Position numbers and translations under genes: made by a program. This document shows positions 10,385 through 21,700 of a stretch of DNA of 64,000 nucleotides, piece after piece. The number at the start of each line of letters is the position of its first letter. The first letter of the stretch is position 1. The DNA lies in contig JASANC010001240.1 in NCBI GenBank assembly GCA_030248135.1, positions 112,162 to 176,161 on the forward strand, in the 5' to 3' direction. The notes below the pieces were generated by a model. The model worked only from the letters and a program-made list of their open reading frames with translations. It ran no database searches and was not told the DNA's origin. Source of the DNA: Theristus sp. LFF4_11. Lineage: Eukaryota > Nematoda > Chromadorea > Monhysterida > Xyalidae.

Positions 10385-11962
10385 ATGCGAAAGACGTCAA
10401 CCGACGTGTCCGTTGGTGTTGCGTGCGTGTGCTTCGCAGCTGTCAGCATCTTCGCAACCACGGTGCTGTTGCCGACGAGCATGGTGCAGTTCGAAAATGC
10501 AATCACTGGCATGCGACACGATCTGAGTGTTGCTCAGGTGCTCAACATCGAACATTGCACAATCCCGTTGTCTGAAAAAACGTTGCACTCATTTCAGAAG
10601 CTGATATGCTTTTCGTTTTCCACCGTTCCTCTATTTACAGCAAACAATGCAACGAGCAGAAAAGAACTACGAAGTTGTTCGCCAGGTGCTTGTCAAACAG
10701 CCACATTCGTTGTACCGCCGACACACATTTGGCGTCAACCCAGTGGTGCTACCAGCTGCCGTCACACATTGCCCGTCCGGTTCAGCGGGACCTGCGGGCG
10801 TTGCGGGACGCGCGGGTCGTCCGGGAAAACACGGCAGGCCCGGTCGCAAAGGTGACGATGCTTCTGAGCAATCGAACAACACAGTTCCTGGGTATGTTTG
10901 GCGGTCTCAGACTGTTAGTCCGATCTCACGCAAAAAGTCGCTCAACAGTTTACGCAACAATTTGTTCAACTCTCAGTGTATTTTGGGGTTTTAGTATGTG
11001 CGACGATGCCAGTTTTTTTGAGGACGGGCACCCCAGACCATTGTACGAATTTCAGTTTTGAGTAGAATGACAGACTCACAATGTTAGTTCACCGTGCAGC
11101 AACTGCGTGATTTGTCCCGCTGGGGACCGCGGTAAGCCTGGTCTTCGTGGTGCACGTGGGAAACGGGGCTTCAAAGGATTTGGAGGGCCGTTTGGGCGTA
11201 GAGGTTAGTTTTCACCATTAACTTTTTCTATTTCTATTTATTTTCGTGTTTTTTTATCATGAATTGATTAGTTAGACTTTAATGACCACTAACTAGGTAA
11301 CTTCAGGCTACAATGGAATACCCGGTAAACCAGGACACTGGGGACAGCGCGGGCAGAGCGGCGTCCGCGGTGCTAACGGCTCAACCGGGACACCGGGCGA
11401 TAACACGGCCGGAGGGCGTGGCAAACGGGGAGCAAAGGGTCCGCCCGGGAATGTCGGTCGTCCCGGACGTCAGGGCCCGTCGGGATTCTCGAATGCCAAA
11501 GCTGGATTGCCAGGAAGTGCAGGGCGACGCGGCGTGCTAGGCAAGAACGGTCTGGACGGGCTCAATGGACACCCCGGCCAGCCAGGTTCACGTGGACAAC
11601 GAGGAGCACACCGTCGCTACTGCCCATGTCTCAAACAGAAACACGTCACATCGAAACCTGATGGCCAGCAACAAGTCAACAACCTGCAGAGAACCGAGAC
11701 AACCAATGTTGAAAATCGTGACGACAAACAACAACAGTCGAAAGTGGTCGAACACCGTTTGTTCACACGGGAGCCGTCAGCGAACATGAGGAGACCGGTG
11801 ATCGAGTCAACAACATCTATGCCATCGAATGGACATTATTTTCGTTTCGAACAGCACCTCAACCGACTGAAAACCAGGACATCCGCTAGTTTCAATCAGT
11901 TCAATTTTGGCAGTAGCTGCAGTGCGCTAGTCGATCCTTTTTCTCGAATTTTCGTCTTTTAA
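10385..11962 (+). CDS. Nematode-type cuticle collagen
   Basis: Exons 10385-10537, 10641-10891, 11100-11203 and 11307-11962 join in phase to 387 aa. The N-terminus (MRKTSTDVSV) leads into one hydrophobic segment (VGVACVCFAAVSIFATTVLL) and a heptad-like region across intron 1, the nematode cuticle collagen N-terminal domain. A basic site near YRRH may be the subtilisin-type cleavage box. A first Gly-X-Y block (GPAGVAGRAGRPG...) is interrupted by an Asp/Ser/Asn-rich break. A CVICPAGDRGKPG cysteine pair then opens a long second block running to GSRGQRGAH, closed by CPC. These cysteines fit the interchain disulfides of the family. The tail after CPC is unusually long and rich in Gln, Arg and Asn. 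The exon may instead end at 11912 and splice to 12159 (see that entry). The product would be an extracellular structural protein of the cuticle. Confidence 0.9.
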
Positions 11963-12158
11963 CGCAAATTATTAAGTTTTTTTTGTGTAAATTGCAAGTT
12001 ACCAAATTTTGCAAATGTAGAAACCTGTATGAGCACAACTGTTTGAAACTGGCTTCAAAGACTAAACGCCCGAGTATCATCGTCACGGAGCAGCTCTGCC
12101 GGGCAACCTGATGGCAAGCACTGGCTTTCGCGGCTGTTTCCCTTTCGTCTTTCCCCAG

Positions 12159-12544
12159 TAGTGTTGCCCATAGTTCATCGCAAACCCGCTCAGAATAGAG
12201 CGTCAAGCAACTTGACCATTTCGCTGCCACCGCCCGAACTGCCAACGGCGGTGAAACGCAATGGCACCCAACCATCGTTCTCGGCAACGCAACAAAGCAA
12301 CAAAACTACTGGTGTAGTGCCGCCAGAGCAGCGACGCCCACCGGCCGTTTCAATGATGCACCCGCAACGTTATGCGTCGTTTGCGCAATTTGCCCAAAGC
12401 GCTCGAAACTCAGGCACACGACCACCGAGGATTCCCCGTCGTCGACATCGGCAATGGCGCTACAGAAACGGGCAGCGACAAAGAACAAGCGCCAGAGGCA
12501 GCAGTGGTACATGCGCTGCGTTGTTGTGGTGGTTTTGTTATTAA
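12159..12544 (+). CDS. Possible last exon of the collagen gene (basic C-terminal extension)
   Basis: A donor at 11912 (GGCA|GTAGCT, phase 1) and an acceptor at 12158 (TTTCCCCAG) would add about 129 residues in frame, giving a 499 aa collagen. The extension is disordered and basic (RIPRRRHRQWRYRNGQRQR) and stops at 12544, just before a poly(A) hexamer. Another frame over 12372-12520 is also open and would join the exon at 12624 in phase 1, so the two readings compete. Only transcript data can decide. Confidence 0.4.
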
Positions 12545-12567
12545 TCATCAGTTTCTTTCAATTAAAA

Positions 12568-12573
12568 AATAAA
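12568..12573 (+). promoter_or_regulatory. Poly(A) signal AATAAA
   Basis: A canonical hexamer 24 bp after the possible stop at 12544. It would end the collagen transcript if the 12159 exon is used. Confidence 0.5.
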
Positions 12574-12623
12574 GCAGCACGCATACAGCAATGTATTGCT
12601 TTTGCATTTTCAACGTTTTATAG

Positions 12624-12804
12624 ATGGGACTGTTGACGCTGTGTTGAACTTAGCCGAAGTGCTACGCCGCGTAGCGTCTCCTGATGCAGCACAGGTTTGT
12701 CGTAAATGATCGGTGCATTATAAAATGAACTGCACTGATGCAACTCTGACAACAGCAATTTTCAGAACAACAAAAACAATCGCGTTCCGGCTGTTGGAAA
12801 GTGA
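12624..12804 (+). CDS. Two short coding-like exons, gene unresolved
   Basis: Exon 12624-12694 (acceptor TTTTATAG, donor CACAG|GTTTGT) reads VDAVLNLAEVLRRVASPDA, an amphipathic helix. It joins in phase 0 to 12766-12804 (acceptor AATTTTCAG), which ends NNRVPAVGK and a stop. They may be the end of the collagen transcript through an alternative frame at 12372-12520, or of a separate small gene. Confidence 0.35.
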
Positions 12805-13031
12805 ACGGAGATCTTGCATTGGTGACAAGACGATATGCAGAATTCGTATGTAGACAAAGATGCAAGCTGATGCACAAAGCACGTTACAGGAACAGTATTA
12901 TGTGATTACAGTTTGTGACATGAATATGTGGTTCAGTCAAACATTATCCGAAATTTTTCTCCATTTGAGTATAAGTAAAAAAATGCATTATGACGGTTGA
13001 ACAAAGCAAAAAACTGAAGTACAGCAAACGG

Positions 13032-15228
13032 TCAGAATTCGACGAGCAACACGGCGTCATTGAGGCGCACATTTACGGAACCAGGCATTACTGACCAGGT
13101 TTTCGTGTCATTATCAAACCGTTCAACCTGATCGACCGGAGTACACGAAGGATTGGACAGACTGCAATCGTTGAACAGGCCACCAAATGCGTAAACTTTG
13201 TTGTCTGGAATCAACGCAAAAGATTATCATGCATGATGAGTGAAAAACGTCTACTGTAAAAATATACGGATGTTCATAAAAATGCTGTATGGTGGTGTCC
13301 ATTTGCCACACCGAAGAACTGCTGCTGATCAGTGATCACAACTTTTACTTTAATCGCAGAACTTGGTTCTATTTTCACGCGCATTTGCCGACCTTTAGTG
13401 ACCATCTGCAATTTGTAGCGAGCTTTGCTCAAAGGGGCAATGTCAATGCATCTGCTGAAGTTGTCGGTGGTTGTTGCTCTGGCTGGATCAATAATGCAAC
13501 AGCGTGACTCAATCTCGAATTGACCAGCATCACCGCCGCACAACAAAATTTCATCGTGGTCGCTTCCTGCAAGTTGTTGGTGTCAACGCTATCTTTCAGC
13601 ATTGCGCCTTTCGAGAAAACGAAAACAGCGCAGTGAAAATAGAGCGACCAGATCGAAATGTGGCCATCGCATGCCCGTACACAGGCTTCCATGAGAATAG
13701 GTACGTTGCATTAGGCCATGTGGCGATGCATTGAGCGTGCGCTTGTAACACTGCCAAACGGTTGTTTGCTTCTGGTTGCTGACTTCGACATCGACCGCCG
13801 TTCATTATGATGTGCTAAAGTGCAAACAGCCAATTATCAAGCAATCAATATGCTATGTTATTAGCAAAGTCATAACAACATCTCTGACCCCATGGAACAG
13901 AACCATAGCGTGCTCGCGAAAGCAATGCCTGCGAGACTGGATTGTGTGAATGACGTATGCTGAGTGAGATTTCGGTCCCGGCAGCATGTAAATGTCGCAC
14001 GATTGACGACATCTGATATGTTATGTTATGTCATGTTATTTTATGTTTTGTTATGTTACGTTATGTTATGTTATGTTATGTTATGTTATGTTACAGTATG
14101 TTATGTTATGTTATGTTATGTTATGTTATGTTATGTTATGTTATGTTATGTTATGTTATGTTATGTTATGTTATGTTATGTTATGTTATGTTATGTTATG
14201 TTATGTTATGTTATGTTATGTTATGTTATGTTATGTTATGTTATGTTATGTTATGTTATGTTATGTTATGTTATGTTATGTTTATCTTTTTCAGCATTTT
14301 TCTCACAATTTGTCATATAGTTTGACGCAGCCGCAAGCAACCAGATTGCCACCGCCAGTCAGTGCTACAGTCGGACGGTCACGGCAAACTGACGGGCGTG
14401 CCGTGCTGCTCGTACCGTTGTTTGTTGCCATGCTGCATGATATTTGTGTCAATTGATACGATGAATCAAACACCACAACGACATTTATGATCTTTTATTA
14501 TGGTCCCGAGCCTCATTGCGCGCACAGACAGATTGTTAAAACAGTTTCGTGCACGACGCAGAAATTCAAAATTGGGTAATCCGAGTCCACTACATAGGGC
14601 CGAGTCAGTTGGGCTATTTTGAAATTCAGTTGCCACATGAAGATTGAACCTAGTTTCTTTTCTACGTCTGTAAACGCATTGAGTCGCAGAGCCAAAAAAA
14701 TGATAATAATTTCAAGATGCAACCTCGTGTTGTGGTAGGTCCACGTGTTTGTGTCAAATGAGAACACATCAATGTGCTGACAGTAGAGACGCGCAGTGCC
14801 CCCAACGAGCACCATGTGAGAGCCGTTGCTCGTGGCGCCGAATCCCGAACGCGCGTGCTCCCACTGCGTGAACAATGACACCGGATGAAGAACACCTGAA
14901 ACTGCTAACATGTTGGCACGCAATCAAGTCCATTCTGAAAACAACATGATTTTTTTAAAGTGGCCAACTAGTATAGCTTTTTTTGTACCGGTCTTCTCGT
15001 CGTATTCTTGCAAATATGGCGGCGAATTGCGTAAAATCACGATTCGCTGTTGCTTGCCAAGTGCTGCGGAACATCGGCTGCTCTGCACATTGATGTCCAC
15101 ATTGAGCGCAGTTTTTGTTTTGTGTATTTCTTTCTGTTCTTTCAACTGCGACAATTTTGTTTGAGGCAACAGTGTGAACGTGTGTGCGCCCGAATGCATA
15201 GATACGCGAATGCTCATGTTCCATATGC
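13032..15228 (-). CDS. Kelch-repeat protein gene (5' end not found)
   Basis: Minus-strand exons recognised: 15228-14989, 14895-14724, 14432-14307, 13566-13393 and 13204-13032 (stop TGA). Kelch blades are visible: QRIVILRNSPPYLQEYDEKTG joined to GVLHPVS, then MVLVGG with DVFSFDTNTWTYHN, then VALTGGGNLVACG with VKLYD, then DEILLCGGDAG, and NKVYAFGGLFN with VERFDNDTKTWSVMPG. Kelch blades fold into a beta-propeller used for protein binding, often as a substrate adaptor. No BTB or other domain was found, and the first exon is missing. Between 14307 (phase 2) and 13566 (phase 1) one exon is unresolved: a blade signature SARSMHRHMA runs into an in-frame TAA at 13713-13711. The introns hold MITE B1 and the pentanucleotide array. 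Confidence 0.75.
14016..14282. repeat. Pentanucleotide microsatellite (ATGTT)n, about 265 bp
   Basis: More than 45 nearly perfect copies of TTATG with a few variants at the left side. It lies inside a kelch-gene intron, directly after the exon ending at 14307. The frames through it (YVMLC repeats) are artefacts of the repeat. Confidence 0.97.
14489..14708 (+). mobile_element. MITE family B, copy 1
   Basis: It starts TGATCTTTTATTATGGTCCC and ends near AAAAAAATGATAAT. It shares the block GATCCGAGTCCCCTACATAG with the other copies (26034, 61154), here slightly diverged. The TTTTATTTTGGTCCCGG end is also found in family F, so B and F probably share one ancestor. It lies in a kelch-gene intron, 15 bp from the exon end at 14724. 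Confidence 0.8.
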
Positions 15229-15460
15229 CTGTAAAAAGTACAGCAAAGAATCAGTCTTATACCCTTTGCTTAGCACATGTTGATCACCAACTCCATGCAC
15301 CCTAAAAACAGTATCGAGTTCGTGTCCGACTCGTATTTCGGACTCGGACACGGAATTTTTTTTAGCGCGTGTGTTATGTGCATTGTCTGGGTCTGTGGTG
15401 AACGACAATATAATATTAACAAGCTAACGCGCAACAAAAGTTGCTTTTTTCCATTTCATA

Positions 15461-15885
15461 TACCGTATTACCTCTAATAAACCCCCATGGGGGTTTATTT
15501 CTTCAGCGACTTCTGGGGGTGGGGGTTTATTTTTGGGGGGGGGTTATTTACAAACAAATTCTAGGGGTGGGGGTTTGTTGAAAAATGGCAAAAATACCTT
15601 GCATGGCAGGCAAGAAAGTCGCAGAAACTTCTACTTTTCACAGAGATTTCCTTTTGTAACAGCCTTTTGTAATGAAATCACCACTAACTCATCCCTTTGG
15701 GGCCTTTGGTAGCACAATTTCACTAATGTCACTGCATTCAGCCACTGAATTCGCTAGGTATGTGTTTCAAACAGGTTTCTAATAAACCCCCATGGGGGTT
15801 TATTTTGGGGGGGGATTATTTGGAAACTTGTCGAGGGGGTGGGGGTTTATTTTTTTGGGGGGGGGTTAACAGAGGTAATACGGTA
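15461..15885 (-). mobile_element. MITE family A, copy 2 (inverted)
   Basis: It is bounded by TACCGTATTACCTCTAATAA and GAGGTAATACGGTA, near-perfect terminal inverted repeats. The CCATGGGGGTTTATT palindromes and the interior match copy 1 in reverse complement. There is no coding frame. Confidence 0.88.
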
Positions 15886-15939
15886 AACAGTTTATAAAAA
15901 AAGCACCGCAATAGAAACGGAAGTTTTGATGAAAATGTT

Positions 15940-16648
15940 TTAAGAAACAAAGACACCTGCGTCTCGTGGCTCTATCGCTGTCCTAATGTGGTACCGCCGC
16001 AGAGCAATGCCAAATTGCTTCAAACTTGTGTGCTCGCTTGAACTGAAATGAAAAGCTGCCACGGTTAACAGCGATACAGTACTTCTGGCACAAAACGTAA
16101 TGCATAGGCGCCTGAGCAAGGTGTATTTCGTGCGGAGTCGCAAGAGCCTGGGCGGTGCGCTTGTATCGTCATCGGTGTGATCAACATCATTGAAGTTTCC
16201 GTAATGATTGTGAAGCCAGTTGGCGTTATCGCACTGCGTGCCCAGCTGCAATTGCTCAGCATCATCAGGCGCAATCTCAATCACCGCTGACATGTCACTC
16301 GATTCTTCACGATCGCTCACAACAAGCTAAATGAAAAAACACTCTTTTGTAATGCTTACTATACATATGCTGGTAAAATTTCACTGCTTTATTAAAAATC
16401 TGCATGACGTTTGGATTCAACATCGCTCTCAAAAATTCACGGAATCAAACTTATGTACCTCAAGCATAAACTCCATCATGTGCTTGGTGCCAGAACAGCT
16501 GGCGTTCACGTGTATTGTTGTTAACTGCGGCATTTGAAGTGTGGCATCGTAGTTGTATTCATCGGGGTGTTTGTGGTCATGAAAGTGAAAGACGCTCATT
16601 TCGAAGCGATCGAATGCCGGGTGATGCCGGAAGTAAAAATACCGTGAG
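15940..16648 (-). CDS. Unrecognised gene, two 3' exons
   Basis: Exon 16648-16459 (acceptor GCTTTGCAG, donor GAG|GTACAT) encodes about 63 residues rich in aromatics and His (YFYFRHHPAFDRFEMSVFHF, then YNYDATLQMPQLTTIHVNAS), with the look of a folded extracellular domain and an N-glycosylation sequon. Exon 16326-15940 (acceptor TTTTTTCATTTAG) encodes an acidic stretch (DREESSDMSAVIEIAPDDAE), a basic segment and a stop at 15940. A short linking exon around 16400 is likely but was not fixed in phase. I recognise no family. The upstream exons may be those at 17992-18352, or may lie in the unexplained stretch 17081-17376. Confidence 0.5.
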
Positions 16649-16812
16649 CTGCAAAGCTGAACTCTACAAAATCTTACACATGACGTTTATTAGCAAAAAA
16701 GAATACCACGAGAAAACGTACAAAAACTTGAAAAGTTCTGTTTTTCTTACGTTTAAAATATCTTTTAATATATGAGCCAATTATTTCTTTTTATTTATTT
16801 CAGTTTTACTTA

Positions 16813-17080
16813 TACCGTAAAGTCTTGCATATAAGGTTCCTCCCACTTATAAGACCCCCACCCAAAAGTGGGCGGAGTGTCACACGGCGGGAAACCAAAA
16901 ATTTCAAAATTTTGACTTGATCGAAATCCTACCCCGTTTATAGGGACCGGTATTCCTAATGTTCGCTTTATAAGACCTCCTCCCACTTATAAGGTTGTCA
17001 CACGAAATTCCACTTTTTTTCAGAAATTTTTGATTTTCAAATTTATATAAGGAGACCTTATATGCAAGACTTTACGGTAT
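16813..17080. mobile_element. MITE family D, short copy
   Basis: Terminal inverted repeats TACCGTAAAGTCTTGCATAT at the left and ATATGCAAGACTTTACGGTA at the right enclose 268 bp with several CTTATAAG-type words. A longer relative lies at 46190-46878. There is no coding frame. Confidence 0.88.
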
Positions 17081-17991
17081 TTATCTCTAAAAACTCCCAA
17101 AAATGCTGTACTAAACAAAACACTGAACTGTGCGCGTGCTTCGAATCCGTAGAGAATGTTGTTGCCATCAGCGGAGATGTGGTGTTGCTGTGTGTTCTGG
17201 CGCTGCTGGTCTACGTGCCACTGGAAGCCAACCAATTGGTTATGGCAAAGGCTGTGCTCAGGTGACGTGTACAATGCAGCCAATGACAGCCACTGTGCGC
17301 AATTGCTTATTTCATCCCCTGGACGGTACTTGTGAGAAGGTACATTACTGGTGTTGCATTGAATGAGACACATCATGTGTAGTGCATACTGTGGTGAACC
17401 ACTGTTGTGCGACTGGCGTGATCAAGCAATCAATCCTCAAGCTACAGGGTGGGCGAACCACGATCTTTTCACAATACGGTCCTAGACAGTCGGTCATGTG
17501 AGAAATCGGTTGCACACAAACAACAATGGTGCTCGACTGCTTGATTGCCCGGGCGCACGAATAAAATCACCCGCGCTAACTGCATTGCAAGTAAGCGACC
17601 TGCTGCCCATTTCGTTTCTTCACAGGGAGAACGGTAACAAAAATGTACGTACTCTGCTATGTACGTAACTGATACATAACGGGAAGTTTATCCATGTTCG
17701 GTCAGGTTCATAAGCTGCTGGTTACATAGGTACATAGTCTCAGTTTGTGCGTACATAACAGACAAAATAACCTAGCGAGACTATTATCTGCACACGCTAT
17801 TATGCAATAATTGTGCATAAAGTCCACATAAGGCGCAGAAATGTAATGCACATTGCACATCATATGCACCGACGGCACAGACATGCTACACCACTGCGGT
17901 ACAAATAAATACATTTTGTGTACATTTTGTGTACATTTTGTGTACATTTTGTTCACATACGTGCGTGTGTTTGTCTGCGCTCGGTGCTCAC
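17081..17991. other. Weak coding-like stretch and short repeats, no gene fixed
   Basis: On the minus strand 17376-17100 is open with a plausible protein-like composition (HHISADGNNILYGFEARAQF), but no splice sites fit the neighbours in phase. At 17913-17952 the word TTTTGTGTACA is repeated four times. The rest shows nothing. Confidence 0.3.
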
Positions 17992-18352
17992 CGCCATCAT
18001 GAATTGCATTGCGCAGCGAATGAACGGCGAGATGCGATAGACGAACGCTCGAAGACAGAACTTGGTGACCAACGTTTTCTGTATATCAAACTCTTACAAA
18101 GCCAGTTGAGTTGCTGCTTGTAATTGCTGCGGCGGGTGATCTTTCTGCACTGCAAGATAAACAACAATAATGGGAAGACACACATCCGGGTTCAGGTGAC
18201 AGGACAGTCGCCAGTCGTTGTGCACAGCGTTTGCACGCGCTGCATTTATGCTGATGGTCTGCAGCAGCATCTCGTTCACGTAGTGCATGTACCACAGGTC
18301 GTACCACAAGTCGTACCATGAACTGTGCCCACTTAGTGAATCCATTGCGTTT
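17992..18352 (-). CDS. Two coding-like exons, unrecognised
   Basis: An exon starting at 18352 (acceptor GATTTTGCAG) reads SSWYDLWYDLWYMHYVNEML and continues to NDWRLSCHLNPDVC and a hydrophobic run. A second exon ending at 17992 (donor GCG|GTGAGC) reads FDIQKTLVTKFCLRAFVYRI. Both look like parts of a membrane protein. The link between them and to the exons at 15940-16648 is not resolved. No family is recognised. Confidence 0.35.
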
Positions 18353-18766
18353 CTGCAAAATCAGACAGTTGATCAAAAAAGGTAATTTGTTAATGTTGTT
18401 GTTGCTGCTGTAAATAAAGGAGTCTTTGTGATCAACGCAAACAAATTGGTATTTTCAAAATGTCAACGTACGGTCTCTTAGACAAGATTTCTTCAAAACG
18501 CGTATACAAGTAGTTGTGATGCACAGTCTCCTGAAAACGATAACTACCGTTTTTTTGTCAATCATAACTCATGGTGTTCATAATTGTCTAAAAATGCGGA
18601 AGGCGCATAAAAAAGGTGGAATATGGAACTGTGTAAGCAGTGGGAAACTTTTGACAACCACTTTCAAATCTCGGATGTGGCACACGGATACAAGTACATA
18701 AGAGTGTTATCCAGAATAATGCACACATTTTCATTTGGGTGGAAATCTTATCCCACACTCTAAAAC
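18353..18766. other. No gene seen
   Basis: AT-rich sequence left of the large inverted repeat. On the minus strand it would have been the sequence following the stop codon at 22025-22023 before the repeat was inserted. Confidence 0.4.
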
Positions 18767-18770
18767 TTAA

Positions 18771-21700
18771 CGCCGATTGCACGAAAAAGTGGGGGGTGTT
18801 TGTATGGAAGTGCCGGGCCATGGAATCATATTCCAACTAAGGGTAGGGGGTTGTACAACTCAACAAGGTGCTTCATTTTCACTTAACAACCATACCCTAA
18901 TTCCCCCTATTTGCAGCACTTTTAGGGCTTATAAGTCAAAAAACCCTCGATTTTTTTCCATTTTTCGCAAAGTATACCATTTTCAACCAGCATTTTCAAC
19001 ATTGGTGCAAACAAGCTAGGGCTTGAAATAGTGTGCGTTTTGAAGATCTCGCGGAGCTCTTTCATTTACACGTACACTACATAAAGGGACTTTTTTCTAT
19101 TGTCCGTGGTAAGCTTCGCAAAATTACTTTTTTTTGAAAAATTTTGCTATTTTTTGTAAAACATGTTTTTGAGCTCATAAACACAATTTTTTGATTTTCA
19201 TTTTTAGTTCTACAGGGGGGTTTTCAGGGTCGCTAAATTTGAATCTGAACTTAGATTGTTGCCCCGGGCATTTTTTTGCTTCAAAATTGGGCAAAAACAT
19301 GTTTTTTTTGCGTTTTTCAGTGTTTTTTGTTTTAGTATTTTAATTTTATGCGTGGATTTTATTTAAAATGCTATTTTATAATAGCTTTACAACCGCTGTA
19401 CTTGAATCCGTTTTCATATTTTGCAACTGACCACTTGCTTTCACCCAAAAAGGGGTAAAATGTGGATTTTTTGGTAAAATCTGGATGTGGATTTGTGGAT
19501 TGGATTTTTGCCTCGGGCATTTTTTGCCCTAAAATTTTGCAAAACCATTTTTTAGCGTTTTCCAGTGTTTTTTTGTTTTAATTTCTAATTTTAAGTGTGG
19601 ATTTTTAAAAAGAATTTTCTAATAGCTTTACAACCGCTGTGCTTGAATCCGTTATTATATTTTGTAACGGACCATTTTCTTTCTCAAAAATGGGTAAAAC
19701 ATGGATTTTTTGCCTTTTTTAGACGTTTTCGTTTCATAGTAACAAGTAAGCTTTAAAACAATCTTTAAAACCACTTTCTAGGAGTATCCGAATGCGCTAA
19801 ATCTATATTTGTAGTTAAATTTTACAATTGACCCATTATTTACCCTTATAAATGGGTAAAAAAATCTTTATTGTGGTTTTTCTGTAGACGTTTTTTTTGT
19901 GTGCGAACTACACTTGTAAACTGTTGTTAATTTGTCTCGGGAATTTTCGACGCCGCTGAAGTTGATCTGTTTTTGGTTTTTAAAACTGGTGCTTTTGTTT
20001 ACCCCAATTTTACCCAGTTGGGTAAAAACTGTCTCTTTCACCTTTTTATTTGAAACTGACATAGTGAATGGTTATGGCTGAAACGTAAGTTATGGCTTGA
20101 AATGATGTGCGTTTTGAAGATCTCGCGGAGTTTTTTCACGTACACTGCGTTAAAAGCAAGGGACTTGTCTGTTACGAATCTGTCGATGAGCAAATTTGTT
20201 CGCGAAAACTGAATCATTTTACACTCTAGATATACAAAATAACTTTTTTCAAGTTTCAGAGCTATCACATTTGAAAACGCCAACAAAATACTGATCGAGC
20301 AAAAAAACTGCGGAGAAAATGAGCAAAATGTATCAAAATTGCTGAATTTAGAGCACCCACAAAAATGAGTAAAAAAATAAACATCAGATTCGAGTTCAGC
20401 ATACCCAAAAACCCTAGTTCGGGTGGCTTGTGTATTTTTAGGGGCGTTATGTGCGAGTTTTACGATAGTTTTACTTGAAAACAATGTTTTTTGAAGGAAA
20501 AACAAAAAAACGAAAAAAAGCAATTTTGCACAGCTTACCACCGAAAATATGTAAAAGTCCCTTGCTTTTAACGCAGTGTACGTGAAAAAACTCCGCGAGA
20601 TCTTCAAAACGCACATCATTTCAAGCCATAACTTACGTTTCAGCCATAACCATTCACTATGTCAGTTTCAAACAAAAAGGTGAAAAAGTTTTTACCCAAC
20701 TGGGTAAAATTGGGGTAAACAAAAGCACCAGTTTTAAAAACCAAAATCAGATCAACTTCAGCGGCGTAGAAAATTCCCGAGACAAATTAACAACAGTTTA
20801 CAAGTGTAGTTCGCACACAAAAAGAAAAACGTCTACAGAAAAACCACAATAAAGATTTTTTACCCATTTATAAGGGTAAATAATGGGTCAATTGTAAAAT
20901 TTAACTACAGATATAGATTCAGCGCATTCGGGTACTCCTAGAAAGTGGTTTTAAAGATTGTTTTAAAGCTTATTTGTTACTATGAAACGAAAACGTCTGA
21001 AAAAGGGCAAAAAATCCATGTTTTACCCATTTTTGAGAAAGAAAATGGTCCGTTACAAAATATAATAACGGATTCAAGCACAGCGGTTGTAAAGCTATTA
21101 GAAAATTCTTTTTAAAAAAATCCACACTTAAAATTAGAAATTAAAACAAAAAAAACACTGGAAAACGCTAAAAAATGTTTTTGCAAAATTTTAGGGCAAA
21201 AAATGCCCGAGGCAAAAATCTAAAGTCAGATTCGGATTGCGCAATCTCGAAAACCCCCTGGAGAATTAAAAATTAAAATTAAAAGTTGTTTCTATTGTTT
21301 TTTTTCACTGTGGAATGAAAACGTATGAAAAAAGCAAAAAATCCAGATTTTACCCTTTTTTGGGTAAAAGCAAGTGGTCAGTTGCAAAATATGAAAACGG
21401 ATTCAAGTACAGCGGTTGTAAAGCTATTATAAAATAGCATTTTAAATAAAATCCACGCATAAAATTAAAACACTAAAAGAAAAAACACTGAAAACCGCAA
21501 AAAACATGTTTTTGCCCAATTTTAGGGCAAAAAAATGCCCGGGGCAAAAATCTAAGTTCAGATTCAAATTCAGCGACCCCGTAAACCCCCCTGTAGAACT
21601 AAAAATGAAAATCAAAAAATTGTGTTTATGAGCTCAAAAACATGTTTTACAAAAAATAGCAAAATTTTTCAAAAAAAGTAATTTTGCGAAGCTTACCACG

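Noticed and set aside
14023..14456. Long frames of YVMLC repeats
   Set aside because: Pure translation of the pentanucleotide microsatellite.
20038..20619. 193-codon frame in the centre of the large palindrome
   Set aside because: Composition follows the AT-rich strand, no transposase motif is visible, and it partly overlaps an arm.
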